A stretch of 63,931 nt of DNA, from NCBI GenBank assembly GCA_030141605.1, contig JAQGDQ010001091.1:1-63931 (forward strand), read 5' to 3'. Below, one piece after another: positions 1-54,777 of the stretch. This stretch comes from Tubiluchus corallicola. Its lineage: Eukaryota > Priapulida > Priapulimorpha > Priapulimorphida > Tubiluchidae. The position numbers were made by a program, and so were the translations under genes. The notes beneath the pieces are model-generated. The model worked only from the letters and a program-made list of their open reading frames with translations. It searched no databases and was not told the origin of the DNA. Every line of letters starts with the position of its first letter. The first letter of the stretch is position 1.

Positions 1-40
<40 letters not shown>

Positions 41-46
41 ATATTG
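1..46. repeat. (AT)n microsatellite at the window edge
   Basis: Alternating AT dinucleotides fill the first ~36 bases and then grade into AT-rich sequence. The array probably continues to the left of the window. Confidence 0.95.
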
Positions 47-2176
47 TAATATTTCTATGGTTTTCAGACTTGACACTCCAGAAAACATACTCATGTCTTC
101 GCCAAACTTCCAAAATAGACACGATCGACTCCTCTTTGTCATTTGAAGATTGTCATAAGGATGACAAACAAAACTAGACTGATAACTGCACCTTTTTTTT
201 ATCCCATTCACTACTTCCAATCAACAAGATCTTTGCATTTTAAAAGCACACTTTGCTTTCTTTTGTTCAGTAGTAAGTTCCACTGAGCTTCGATCTTTAC
301 AGCTTCAAGCTTTTTAACATAATTATGTGAATTCTTATAATGTGTTATTGCCCTAGCTACTTTGAAATTACATCAGTGCATAAAAAGTAGTTAGGGCAGT
401 ATATACTTAAAATAGTTTGATTTAGTTCTTTAAACCTTATTGAATAAGTTACGTTACTTAATTGGCCCTGGAAACAACCTAGCTATCATTCATGAAATTT
501 GATCTGGTTGTGCCGATTGAACTTGAAATTGAAATTATAACCCCATAATTGTGGGTCCTCCGTATTCAGAGCAATCAACATATCTTTTAGTTCTGCTCCA
601 TGCCCTTCATGTACATACTCGTGGCCAGATTTTCATGCAGCCTTTTGATCACAAAATCTTTGGAACCCCCATAAGCTTTTTTTCATGTACTTAGCTATGC
701 TGTGCCATGCGTAAAATATAAATGATGGACAAAAGTAGGATTAGGCTTCAGTAATTTCTGCACAAAATGTCGTAATTTTAGGAGGCCAGGTAAAGGAAAA
801 GTAGTTAAAAGATTTTATTGCAGAAGACATCTCTGTTTTAGCATCGATGAACCATACATTTTGACATTGAAAAAGTTGTGCATAGGTATAGGTCTTTTCA
901 TTTAATAAAAAGTTTTGTGCACTTATGTAAGCAACTACACACAAGCCTATGCTAGATCTGTTTCTACATATGCTAAAACTAAAAATCAAACAGCTACTCC
1001 CACAATTTGGCACACCTCAAATTATTTTGTGCCCTAGGCAACTGCTTGCCTAATGTTAGCTATAGCCGGCCTTGCGTACCATGTCCGCCAAGTAATCGAA
1101 GATCAGTCTGGCCTAGATTTCCTTTAATTTCAGAAAGACTATATTATTAAGAAATTTAAAGTTGCACTTAGTTATTGTTGACCTATAGTGCGCCTGCTTT
1201 GTATAGCGGGTGATATGACGCTGGAAGTTGATATGCTATCTACAAAATCAATGACTACAGCGATATTTTATGTTCTGTTTTTATGCTACAGGGGATTTCT
1301 GTACTTCTTACAAACACGTTCTGGTGCTCAGGATAGATAGAGGAACATATTATTTTTTATTTCGTGCTTAAAATTTTTATCAACTTGTTTCAAAATCGAT
1401 GAGACGGAGACTAAGTCGTTGATAAAGATCATATTTGCGTCACACGACGTCGCACTTCTTTCCCGAATGATGTTCATTTCTAAAATAGCGCACTAATTTA
1501 TATGGTGGTAAATTGAAATTTCTGAAACAGCCCCTTTGTTTGCTTGACTTTACCTAAATTTCTGTACAGTAGAGCGAACTTTGTTCTATTAATAACGGAG
1601 AGGCAAAAGGCTAAATTCATAATAATGTTTTTATTAACGTATAGTACGGTCAACTGATTTCTTTTTTAGACTTTTTCGTCGGTTTCTGGGACTTTCTGAT
1701 TAACTTTCTTCCCTAATGTACGGAAATATTTCTTTAGTCATGGTGTGATTAGCTTGATGTCCAGAGGCATACCAGTAGTCTCAATTATAATTTATATTAT
1801 TGTTTTTTCTTTTTTAAAATTTGTGCTAATTTAACACTTTCTGTAAAAATTATCATTGAATGCTCATGGTAAATCTAGCAATAAATTTTAAAACTTCAGT
1901 ATGGAATTGTCTTTTGAGCAATGTAGCAATTTAAATTTAGAAGTGCAATGATAGTGATGCCAGCTGTAATAAGCTAGCGTCGTTAATTCGTTCTATGGTG
2001 TAGATTCGATTGTAGCAAGATGCCTTGTCGGTTTTGTGTGCTCTAAGCACAAGTCGTTGATGGTTGATCGAAAAAACTTTATGAGTTAGGCAATGTTGAC
2101 CATTTTCCAGCATAGAAATTCCAAACCCTTCATCCATACGGCAAGCTAACTAGAAGACAGAAAGTCAACCCTTCTA
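47..2176. other. intergenic sequence, no gene recognised
   Basis: I see no supported exon here, although the N-terminal exon(s) of HAUS4 should lie upstream of 2735 and could be hidden in it. Around 1020-1078 the reverse strand begins with a GGCCGGCTATAGC-like motif followed by a 'GGCAAGCAGTTGCCTAGGGC' stretch, which resembles the end of a hAT-type non-autonomous element. I could not find its other end or a clear target-site duplication. The rest is low-complexity AT-rich DNA. Confidence 0.5.
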
Positions 2177-2552
2177 TACATAAACTCCGGATTTGATGAC
2201 AAATACATAGGGAATGACAAATTATGTAGTGAAACAGTGTACACAACATGGACATGTAGACAACACTGCTGTAGTTCAATTATTTACACATGCTCCGGTC
2301 AAGTATTCAGTTATCTTTATCTCTACCAAGTTCTGTGCCCGTTTCATCAGCACCGATTCTATTGAAAACACTGAAATATCAATCCCGGAGAAAATAATGG
2401 GGGAGGGGGGCGACTTGTGCAACATCGGAATTTTATCGAAAGACAATACTGTTTTAAGTTGTGCGAAACTCTTTTTCTAGAGTATAAATAGCATTTTTGA
2501 GTAAGGCGAAAACTGGAGTTATGATATTTTGAGTTACGCGGAGTTTACTGTA
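2177..2552. mobile_element. MITE with 'CTCCGCATAA'-type terminal inverted repeats, copy B
   Basis: The ends read tacataaactccgg and gcggagtttactgta, flanked by TA. The same family occurs at 16435-16722 (ends acagtgaactccgcataa and ttatgcggagttgctgta), sharing the internal strings 'acaaattat.tagtgaaacag' and 'gagtaaggcgaaaa'. TA flanks suggest a Tc1/mariner or pogo-type non-autonomous element. An 88-codon open frame inside it is not a gene. Confidence 0.75.
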
Positions 2553-2734
2553 TTAATAATAATTATAATAATAATCTCTTCATTAAAATTATAATAATTA
2601 TTCTAAAAATAATTTGAAGTATTTATGTTTTGGTAGGGCATATTTCAAAATCGTGAAGAGTAAGTAAAGCATTTCCTGTCATCTTCTTTACAAGAATTTT
2701 AAGTCTAGACACTTAATCTGATCATTCACAAGTG

Positions 2735-3631
2735 ATGGAAAATTGGGAAGAGAAGCTGAAACAGGCAAAGCTTGATTATTTCAAGCAGTTGATCATTCTG
2801 ACTGAGCTAAGGGAAGTTTTCTTACAACATGAATTCAGTGGAACAGTTTCAGATGCTCATAAAGCTGTAGAAAGACAATTGGACTTCAGTAGATTACTTG
2901 ACCACCTGGCAAGGCAAAACAGTTCTAGTGACTTTTGTATGTTAAGGCTTACTGAAGATCACGTGACTGACTTGTGTCATTCTGATGATGTGGAAATCAA
3001 CAAACGCGTTGTAGTGTCGGAACTGGAAAAACATTTGCTGAATAAAAGTAAAAATTTGGTAAACTACTATGATGGAAGTAGAACACCAGATAACGACAAG
3101 GTTGTTGAAGCGAGAGCTGTGAAACTTCCCACCGTATTTAAACTCGAACAAGAAATGCTGTTTGCAGAGAAACGTAGTTTGCGCGCTGATCAGGAGAAGA
3201 GGCATGCGTGCACTTTGAAATACCTCGATGTACTAATGAAATCCTTTACTATACTCGAAAAGCTTATCACTGAATATAAACTTCGGTTGCAATCTGAAAA
3301 TGATAGAACCAGCGTGAAGTGTTTAGCTATACGTTGTCAGGCGTTACAGCTGAAACTGCGATCCATAGAACTGCAATTGTTGTGCGATACGTACACTGCA
3401 GAAACGACTCGGGCACTGAAACAAATTAAAAGTCATCTAAGCGAAAAGCAGACAGAGTGTGAAAGAGAACTAGATACCCTTACAAAGGCATTAGAACTCT
3501 ATCAGTCTGTCGGTTTTGGTTTTGATCAACTTGTGGCAGAGTTTGCACATTTGATGGCTGAGCATGAAAATAAGACGTGGGCTTTACAAGAATTACAGGG
3601 AAATCTCAAATCAAAATCTAATAATACCTAA
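2735..3631 (+). CDS. HAUS4: HAUS4, augmin complex subunit 4 (C-terminal ~298 residues)
   Basis: Augmin (HAUS) binds existing microtubules and recruits gamma-tubulin complexes to nucleate branch microtubules in the spindle; subunit 4 is one of eight coiled-coil subunits. The 298-residue open frame is almost entirely helical and charged. Landmarks matching the family in order are NYYDG (~111), KLRLQSENDR (~183), CDTYTAE (~218) and, near the end, ENKTWALQEL. I recognised it from similarity to human HAUS4 as remembered (about 363 residues). The human protein has ~60 more N-terminal residues, so an upstream exon probably exists. A possible 3' splice site, CACAAG, lies 4 bases before the ATG at 2735, and the frame is open upstream only to a TAA at 2714. 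The ATG itself has a good context (G at -3, G at +4), so a shorter protein starting here remains possible. The gene converges on CaMKII, and poly(A) signals follow at once. Confidence 0.87.
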   Translation: MENWEEKLKQAKLDYFKQLIILTELREVFLQHEFSGTVSDAHKAVERQLDFSRLLDHLARQNSSSDFCMLRLTEDHVTDLCHSDDVEINKRVVVSELEKHLLNKSKNLVNYYDGSRTPDNDKVVEARAVKLPTVFKLEQEMLFAEKRSLRADQEKRHACTLKYLDVLMKSFTILEKLITEYKLRLQSENDRTSVKCLAIRCQALQLKLRSIELQLLCDTYTAETTRALKQIKSHLSEKQTECERELDTLTKALELYQSVGFGFDQLVAEFAHLMAEHENKTWALQELQGNLKSKSNNT

Positions 3632-3709
3632 TAAAATGAAACATTCAAATCATGTCTTTTTTCTTCAAATGATGTGCAGGTGATTTTTGTTGTACAATGT
3701 GATTCTTGT

Positions 3710-3715
3710 AATAAA
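3710..3715 (+). promoter_or_regulatory. candidate HAUS4 poly(A) signal AATAAA
   Basis: AATAAA stands 79 bases after the stop codon and is followed by a T/GT-rich stretch (TTTATTTGTAC, TCTTCCTGAGTTCTTGT). An earlier AATAAA at 3630-3635 overlaps the stop codon and is less likely to be the one used. The 38-bp minisatellite starts only ~50 bases further on. Confidence 0.6.
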
Positions 3716-3763
3716 AATTTATTTGTACATTTCATAAGATATTCTTCCTGAGTTCTTGTATTT

Positions 3764-5070
3764 TCAAAATGTTATTACTGCAGTGCAACTGCTACGAGTT
3801 TTCAAAATGTTGTTACTGCAGTGCAACTGCTACGAGTTTTCAAAATGTTGTTACTGCAGTGCAACTGCTACAAGTTTTCAAAATGTTGTTACAGCAGTGC
3901 AACTGCTACGAGTTTTCAAAATGTTGTCACTGCAGTGGAAGTGCTACGCGTTTTCAAAATGTTGTTACTGCAGTGGAAGTGCTACGAGTTTTCAAAATGT
4001 TGTTACTGCAGTGCAAGTGCTACGAGTTTTCAAAATGTTGTTACTGCAGTGCAAGTGCTACGAGTTTTCAAAATGTTGTTACTGCAGTGCAAGTGCTACG
4101 AGTTTTCAAAATGTTGTTACTGCAGTGCAAGTGCTACGCGTTTTCAAAATGTTGTTACTGTAGTGCAACTGCTACGAGTTTTCAAAATGTTGTTACTGCA
4201 GTGCAACTGCTACGAGTTTTCAAAATGTTGTTACTGCAGTGCAACTGCTACGAGTTTTCAAAATGTTGTTACTGCAGTGGAAGTGCTACGAGTTTTCAAA
4301 ATGTTGTTACTGCAGTGCAAGTGCTACGAGTTTTCAAAATGTTGTTACTGTAGTGCAACTGCTACGAGTTTTCAAAATGTTGTTACTGCAGTGCAACTGC
4401 TACGAGTTTTCAAAATGTTGTTACTGCAGTGCAACTGCTACGAGTTTTCAAAATGTTGTTACTGCAGTGCAACTGCTACGAGTTTTCAAAATGTTGTTAC
4501 TGCAGTGCAACTGCTACGAGTTTTCAAAATGTTGTTACTGCAGTGGAAGTGCTACGAGTTTTCAAAATGTTGTTACTGCAGTGCAACTGCTACGAGTTTT
4601 CAAAATGTTGTTACTGCAGTGCAAGTGCTACGAGTTTTCAAAATGTTGTTACTGCAGTGGAAGTGCTACGAGTTTTCAAAATGTTGTTACTGCAGTGCAA
4701 GTGCTACGAGTTTTCAAAATGTTGTTACTGCAGTGGAAGTGCTACGAGTTTTCAAAATGTTGTTACTGCAGTGCAAGTGCTACGAGTTTTCAAAATGTTG
4801 TTACTGCAGTGCAACTGCTACGAGTTTTCAAAATGTTGTTACTGCAGTGCAACTGTCACGAGTTTTCAAAATATTGTTACTGCAGTGCAACTGTCACGAG
4901 TTTTCAAAATGTTGTTACTGCAGTGGAAGTGCAATGAGTTTTCGAAATGTTGTTACTGCAGTGCAACTGCTACGAGTTTTCAGAATGTTACTGCAGTGCA
5001 ACTGCTACGAGTTTTCAAAATGTTGTAACTGCAGTGCAACTGCTTTGAGTTTTCAAAATGTTATTACTGC
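3764..5070. repeat. 38-bp minisatellite, ~34 copies, just downstream of HAUS4
   Basis: The unit is 38 bp and contains GAGTTTTCAAAATGTTGTT followed by ACTGCAGT, an 8-bp palindrome. Units differ mainly at two sites (GCAACTGC, GCAAGTGC, GGAAGTGC), giving a readable variant map. Because 38 is not a multiple of three, all three forward frames stay open for long stretches. These reading frames are shadows of the repeat, not proteins. Confidence 0.97.
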
Positions 5071-8000
5071 TATGAGCTAAATGATATTTTTATCTATTTG
5101 GATTTGATTCACTTGAAAACCTAGTAAGAATTAAAAAGAAAAAAATTTGACCACATTACAATTTTGTTTTTATCACTTGTTTTTACTTTTACTTTGTTTT
5201 GTTTTTACTCTTGCAGCTCTACATTATCACAATAAAATTATTAACTTCAAATTTAATTTAAAGTTACACAGAGCATTCTTACAAATACCCAAAACCTCTG
5301 CTAGATTTTTGAATCAATGTAATTATCTTTTGCCAACTGTTTTATATTTCGTATCAGAGTTTGTTTACTGCTTTTTGGACTGGTGCCAAAATTGGAATTC
5401 CAATTCAATTTTGAATAAAACAGTAAAACCCATGTATTTGTTTATTTGTCATTTTGGTTTTTTTTACATTTGTACGTAATAATATTACATATGGCACTTC
5501 TGTTGTGCTATGCATGCTTGCAAAAATGTACAAAGTCTTTCTGTCATCTATCTTCAACAATACTGCAAGTCATTACTAAATTTTGTTTTGCAGATTAATT
5601 TGCATAACCTGGAAACGTCCAGTAGGATTGTGTTCTGTATGGTGTTTATGTCTTAGCAGCAGTTTTCACATCTGCCTGTGAAAAAAACTGAATGCCAAAT
5701 GACAGCAACTCAAAACGGGTAAATGAAACAAGGCGAGACAATCCTACCCAGATGGACATTTATTCAATTCAATAAAAGAAATGTATGTTTTGTTTACACA
5801 TTAAGTAAAATTGAAAAAAGCACAAATATAATACTAAAACACTGACAGGTGATGCCTACCAACTGACTGCCCAGACGACGCAGAGGAGCGGCAATGCAGG
5901 AAAAATACACATAAGCTAACCATTACTTGCCAAGTACAATAATAACTTAAAAAGATAAGATCTAATCAGAAACTATGCATAGAGTTTGTAACTGATAAAC
6001 CAGCCGTGCAGTCGAATCAAAACTCTCTCAGTGTGTCTTTATATTTTCACTTTCAGCAAAAAATTTTCCGGGAAGCAAATCGTCCCATTTTAAAATAAGC
6101 TTACCAGCCAGAATTCATAACTATAACGTCCTATACCACACGGTGTGGCTAAAAATATCGTTAGAAAATGAAAATAAAAACCACTTTACATAAAAATTGT
6201 TGCAAAATGCTTTTTGAAGATGCAAAAAAAAAACTTCGAAAAAAGTTCCTATAAGCCACAGCATGATAATATTTTAGCAGGTTTATATTGGTAGGATGTA
6301 AAGATCAGAGGCTAAAATTGTGAGCAGAATTTACAAACACAATCAAATACAAGACAACAGAAATTTCAAAGTGAAACACAATACAAAAAGCATCAGAATT
6401 CTCTGCTACTTCACAAAGCTGTACTGTAGTAACTGTACAATTCAAAATAGTCACACACACTATAACCACAGACAATAATTTGCCCCACTGCTTGCACGCC
6501 AAGTCTTAAATAGAAAGCGTATCATTACTAAAAAGCACAAATGATGTGCTACATCTAGGCCATAACTCTAGTAATCTATGTAAATTTAACCAACTTGGTT
6601 TAAAACACGGCATGCAAGCACAGTGGCATATAGCAAAACTCTGAATTAAATAACGCAATAATGATCATATATTATATAATAACACAGAAAAATCTTATCC
6701 ATTAAATACACAAGTTTCTTTTGACTAAAACGCGAGTTGAACCGTCACAGATTGCACTGCACTAGGCATGCATAAACAATAACCACTGATTTGTTATGGA
6801 CAGCATACATCTGCTCAAGTAAAGAATCAGCGCATTGAGCATAGCATAATATGGGGAACTCCAACCAAAATAACAACAGTTTCTACTCAATACATACCAG
6901 TATATACCTCGTATATACTATTTACTATTTACATTCTTTGGTTTAAACTTTATACTATACCGGTAACCAGTAATTTTACTATAATTTAAACTAAAATATT
7001 TACTGTAATAGTAAAATCAGCTAACTCCGTCAGACTGAGTTATACGACAGCATGAAAATGTTTTATTGTTTAGTACAGTGGTGGAGACTGGAGAGCTGCA
7101 ATTAGCCACACTGTTTTGCTCAACGTAGCTTTATACAGCATTAACATTAAAAAAAAGCACAACTTGGTCAATGGCCAATGAGAAACTGTTTCTTAACATG
7201 AACACTATTGATTGTAATTCAATAAGATTAAACATATTTAACGTGCGTGCAAAACTGGGCACACGGCCACAAAAAATAGTGTGCTAACATGGAACATCTC
7301 ATACAAGTAGTGCTTCGAATGGGCTGGGCATTTCAACAAGAGCACAGCATTTTAAAAACTTCAATATTCAATGAAACAGAGGTATCCAAATTCACATCAT
7401 TTTCAGTGCAAAAAGGCTATTCAAGTTTTGGCAAATATGAATTTTTGGCATGTGCATATAAAGCGTCATATAAGTTTGTGCAAGATATATTAACTAGTAG
7501 TACTAAACTGATGTTTCATTTCATCACAAGGCATAACTAAATACGTCAAAAGTGGTAAAAATCAATAAACACGTCATGATTGAAGGACAATCGATACCGA
7601 CTTCGTCCAAGACGCTGATATCTACATAAAATAAGTGCATTGCAAGTTTTTTTACAATGCTAGAATCAACTGAAAAACACAAATTTCTTGCGTGCAAGAC
7701 AAGAAATTTGTGTTCCTACACGCAAGTGACCAACTCACAAAAATGAAATACGTGTGCTTGCAAAACAAAACTATCCAAAAGTCGACGTAGTTAAAACTAC
7801 ATTATGATGCTTCGTAGTAGAAATCGCCAAAATTCTGGTCAAATGCCAAATTTTGGTTTTTTACAAAAACAGATGCTAAATATATTGGACTTTCATATTC
7901 TAGCATAAAATCATCAGAAAAAGGTTAAAAAAATAGCAAAAATTTAATTTTATAACCCCACTTCTGTGTGCTGCAATTGTAAAAAAAAATCATAATTTCA

Positions 8001-9429
8001 AACCCCGATAATCGCTCGTGTAAACAGTCATTTGCTTGCGGAATTTTTCTGTTGACAAGCCCAGATCTTCGTCTGGAAGAACCATCTACTGGATTTGAAC
8101 ATAACTCCAGTGTGTTCTTGTAAAGTCCATAGCAACCAACATTTTGTGTAGTTGCTAAGTGTTTTGCAGAAGCGCGACAAAAAAGCAATGGCTAACTTTA
8201 AAGCGATTTTCTCAAGGTTATGTTCTTCAGTGTGCAGCCTGCATTTCAACAAAAACCGGGATTATCTCAGCTTAGAAATAATGTACAGCGATAAGCTTGG
8301 TATCAAAATGATTCTCATGAAATATAGATTTAGGATATGTGAATAACTAGAAAAACTTAATTGCCGACTTATGGACGTTTTTGCTAAGCAAGCACACATA
8401 TAACTGCCAATGGCTTATTTCTAGTATGCACACGTACATGCATAACAAAGGTATTGTACAGCACTCTAGAATAAAGAGTCAAAATAGTTCAGTAAATGGG
8501 CAAATTCAATAAACAAACAAATACAAACAACAACATCTTATACACAGCCATTTGCTTCATCAAGCCAGCAGTGGCCGGCTTAGTGCCTTAAATAAAAACC
8601 AATTTTGATAATAGCATGTATGCCTAATAATAATTATAACTACACTCATCATTTATATATCAATATTTAATTCTCCACAATAAGTTTAAACACCTATCAC
8701 TTAATATATTAAAAGCTGGCCAGGCTAGACTAGTAGAACACATGAAAAATCACACCACTATAACCACTTTCAGAACTGTATAACAGCTCTACATGATGCA
8801 TAATATAACAATAAAACACGTAAGTTTGTAAATAGATGTTTAAAATATCAAATAAGATATACAAAGACTACATTATAAGACCATGCGAGACCATCAAACA
8901 ACAAACACTGACGGTTCGCTAGAAAATTACCCATCTGAAAGTTGCAAAGCATTCAGTGATAGGTATAGCACGTGAAAAAGTGCCAAGACAGCAAGAAGTG
9001 TACTCCAGGAAAATTGGGCGCAGAAAAATACGCTAAACTGGTTATCATTAGCAGTTAGAAGTGTAGTAAGAAAAGATGTTCAATTTGATATTCTTAAAGA
9101 TAACAATTCTACGCACACAAATACTAAAGATGTATATGAATAAATCCAAAATCTTTATAATTTAAAGCTATAAACAAATTCATAAAATGTATAAAACTTC
9201 ATGCAAGTTCCCTGTGGAAAATAAGCCACCAAGGGAATACAAGCTAGCAGCAGGAAAAGACAGGTTCCTATAAAAACCAATAATGCATCTGTTTAGTTTT
9301 CAGTTACTAGACTTATCTGGGGTTCAATATCCCCAGTTTATTACGAGTGGGTTGCTTTACACATCTGGATACTTAGATATCACAGTTTTCTGACTACGTT
9401 GACACAGTTGAATACTGACTAGGAAAAAA
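5071..9429. other. sequence between convergent genes; likely includes CaMKII 3' UTR
   Basis: No coding gene was recognised. Tail-to-tail orientation means the CaMKII 3' untranslated region should run leftward from 10076. On the - strand an AATAAA at about 5764-5759 is followed by a G/T-rich stretch, so it is one candidate end, but several other TTTATT strings exist. The block includes an interspersed repeat at 7730-8400 that recurs at 37630-38390. Otherwise it is AT-rich without visible structure. Confidence 0.4.
7730..8400. repeat. unclassified ~0.65-kb interspersed repeat, copy 1
   Basis: It shares long collinear stretches with 37630-38390: GTGCTTGCAAA.CAAAACTATC, TTTTTTACAAAAACA.ATGCTAAA.ATATTGGACTTT, CAAGCCCAGATCTTCGT, GTTGCTAAGTGTTTTG and TTATGGACG. 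Both copies are in the same orientation. No terminal inverted repeats or coding capacity were seen, so the class is unknown. Confidence 0.75.
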
Positions 9430-9848
9430 ACTTCAACTGTCACTAGGTAACAACATCCATTGTTTTGACTTCAACTGTTGCTAGGTAACAACATCCGTTG
9501 TTTTGACTTCAACTGTTGCTAGGTAACAACATCCATTGTTTTGACTTCATCTGTTGCTAGGTAACAACATTCGTTGTTTTGACTTCAACTGTTGCTATGT
9601 AACAACATCCGTTGTTTTGACTTCAACTGTTGCTAGGTAACAACATTCGTTGTTTTGACTTCAACTGTTGCTAGGTAACAACATCCGTTGTTTTGACTTC
9701 AACTGTTGCTAGGTAACAACATCCGTTGTTTTGACTTCAACTGTTGCTAGGTGACAACATCCATTGTTTTGACTTCAACTGTTGCTAGGTAAAAACATCC
9801 GTTGTTTTGACTTCAACTGTTGCTAGGTAACAACATCCATTGTTTTGC
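9430..9848. repeat. 38-bp minisatellite, 11 copies
   Basis: The 38-bp unit contains CAACATCCGTTGTTTTGACTT and GTTGCTAGGTAACAAC. The latter folds as GTTGCTA/TAACAAC with one mismatch. It is unrelated in sequence to the other 38-bp array at 3764-5070. If the CaMKII 3' UTR is long, the array lies in it, ~230 bases after the stop codon. Confidence 0.95.
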
Positions 9849-10076
9849 AGCTTTCGCTTCAATTTGCTAAGGTTGGAAAACGTATTAGAAGAACAATTGT
9901 TAGCTGCTGCTAATGTGGACAGTTGACAATAGAAGTTTAGATGGGGCCAGTGTGTTGCAATATGAAGCAAAAATGAAACCTATTAAACAATCCCCAACTC
10001 AAAATATTTTATAGAGATACTAAAAAACAACGAGCAGAAAAAAGAAGAGCACGACAACGGTAACGGACGCGAGTTA

Positions 10077-51991
<41,915 letters not shown>

Positions 51992-54328
51992 CTGAAAGAA
52001 AACAGAAGTTGTGTTAATTTTTCTCAAATACGAGCATCAATGATCGTGATACGGACAGTGATTACAAATACGGTCTCTGACTCAACACAGTATATTTAAA
52101 TTAGCAAAAACAGGGATAAAATGATGACCCACTCACTGGGGTTTGCGAAGAAAACAACGACATGAAATATTAACAATTTACTAAGGTCTTTTTTAGATCC
52201 ATCTTAAATTCTTGGCTTGCTAAACAAGTACTTATCTTTTGCGTGTTAAGACAAGCAACAGTAAGTTTGTAGGGAGTAGGGAGTGGTGACCAAACCTTTT
52301 TGAATATGTTTGAATGAATGATTATCAGTGGCAACAAATGAACACCTCCTTAATTTAGAAAGCTGGATGTTCATACGAATTCAAATCATTACTATACATG
52401 AAAAAAACTATTATGAATTGGTAGAATATCAAGAATATAGAAAATAACTGCCTTCGTTGAAATACATTTGATCATTTTAATTTATAAACCTAGACAGTTT
52501 CAGTACAGAATCTGCACATGCTGTTTCCTGTTTTCTCTTGTCATCATTAGTGAAAATTAGCAGTTTTTGAAAACAAATAATCTATGGGCCTAAAGCCTAC
52601 ATCAGATCATACACTTTCAGAGCCCAACACCTATTACAGATGCCATACTAAAACAAAAAACTTTCTGCCATAGTGAAGCAAAGAACACTCGTATATTTCT
52701 GCGGAGATGAGGACAAGTAACAGCCGGAATATTTGAAGTTTTATAATAATTTGCATTTTTACATTACGACTGTGGCTGAGCAATCCGACCCTTGAACCAC
52801 TGGAGTGGTTCTTTCCTTTAACCGATTAACAAACAGTCCTACAATGAAAGAGTCAGAAGACCTGACGTTACGAAATATCTATTCATTTGCTAATTTAAGG
52901 ATGAAGTGAAGCGGTTCCGGCCAATTTCTTCAACCCATTATAGAAATAAGTGGGATAAGTAATATTGATAATTTTGCAGGAAAACGTACAGCTCCCCTCG
53001 TTGCTTTCCCTGTTATTAATATCCAGTATCCACCTCGCTGATAATATAATGGGCAAAATCAATACATCAAGGACTGTCTAAACAAGCAGAAACCGCTTGT
53101 CTGTTCTCAGGCTTAGCCACGTAACTTCACCATCAACGGCAATCTGCCTGCCATTAAAATCAACTCATTAATCAAAGCTCTACAAGTTAATAGAAGCTAA
53201 TCCGCTACGGTGGCTCCACATTGCGTTAAAAGTACCAATTAAAATATGTTATAGTCCCTAAAATAAACACGCAACACTGTCGAAAATGGATGATTACAGC
53301 GGGGATAATAGAACTGATAAGGTCAGCGCATATTGAGATCTGCAGTGAATAGATAATTGAAGTCGGGCCGTGCACAATAGAGATTCATTGACTCAATACA
53401 TCAGCCCTAATAGTTGCACGCGGTTGACAAGGTTAGGGATCATCTATAAATGTCAGACCAGAGTAAATGAGATATAAACGCTTAGATGCCGCTGTTTACT
53501 CGCCGAGATAATGAAACCGATGCGAGTCACTCGACGTACGCGAATTCGCGCGCGGACGTGCCACGGCAGAGACGGTGGATATTTCAGCAATATAGTAGCC
53601 ATTAAATAACCGCGTGGGTGCAATTTAATGGCCACATTAACCAGGAAAGCCCATCATCGCTGACGCTAAAACAGAATTCAGCTTCAACAGTTCTTGTAGC
53701 GTTATTATTATTACCGGGAAATAAACCTATGCGAATGGAAAACGGGGCCATAAATTTAACAATTAATGACATCATTCATTTTCTCTGTAGAATACTTCTC
53801 ATTCAGTGGGCCATCGCTGCAATATAGAACAATAATTAGGCTCAGTTAGATTATCTTAGGTTAGAGTAAGTTACATAGTGTCTGATCTGGAGTGAATCAC
53901 GTGCTCTCTGTAATCACTGAAAGTTAGTTTCTACATATAATCAGCTACTTTCGGTTATTTCTGTGGAACACGTCCTTAGCTCATTTCGCCACGCTGGACA
54001 CAGGTCAGCGTACCACGAATGTCAAAATCCTTCAAAGTACTCGTTTTCTGCTGTTTCTCATAGCCTTATCCTGGACACCTCGGATGTAGAACGGATGGTC
54101 ATAAATCCAGTTATTTCCCCCAGGCTTCTTATCTGTGGAATTCTCCGACGGAAAATTGTTTCTATGAAAACAGCAACCTTAATGTTTCGAAATTGGTTAA
54201 CAAATATTTAATACATATAATGCAAAAACCTCACCGGATTCGAAATCGACCACTATGAAATTATTTATGTAAATTCTATTTCTATGGATATGAATTGATG
54301 GCTTCGTCTTTCTACTATAGCCCTTTAA

Positions 54329-54777
54329 CCCTTTCAGTCCCAACTTTTTTAAATAAGAATAAAATTTTGCTTTGGTTCAGTATGTCCATCTTGTTTACAC
54401 ATAATAATTACTCTTTTTCTACCTGTGCCCGCGTGCTAAATATAGCCTGTATCCCATGGGATACATTGGGATTCAATGGAAGCATGAAATGTGCTGCATT
54501 TTGCAACTGCTGATAATTTTTTAAAGTATTTAAGACATTTAGTATGCATGCTATGCTGATCTGTACAAAGTCGTCTCTAAACTACTGTACCTTGCGCAGT
54601 TTTTTATGCTATGTAGATCTTCTAGTTTGCCATTTTATCACCATTTTTAGTCTATTGTTATTGGCTTAAACCAAAATAACTGTTAACAGATCAAGCAGCC
54701 GTTAGTTTTAAAATTTTATTAATTTTAAAGGCAGAAAATATTCTCGTATCCCACGGGATACAACGGGTATGAAAGGG
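54329..54777. mobile_element. piggyBac-like MITE in TTAA, copy 2
   Basis: Termini CCCTTTCA / TGAAAGGG between TTAA (54325-54328) and TTAA (54778-54781). 449 bp, inverted relative to 50199-50645 and differing at only a handful of positions. One of its GTATCCC palindromes has mutated to GTATCCCATGGGATAC and remains palindromic. Confidence 0.93.

Noticed and set aside
2214-2480. 88-codon frame just upstream of HAUS4 as its missing exon
   Set aside because: It lies wholly within a MITE whose relative is at 16435-16722 and shows no HAUS4 similarity.
3756-5080. Open frames up to 419 codons rich in Cys/Phe/Lys
   Set aside because: They are all frames of one 38-bp tandem repeat; the three frames cycle through the same peptide, with no start context, splice or codon-bias support.
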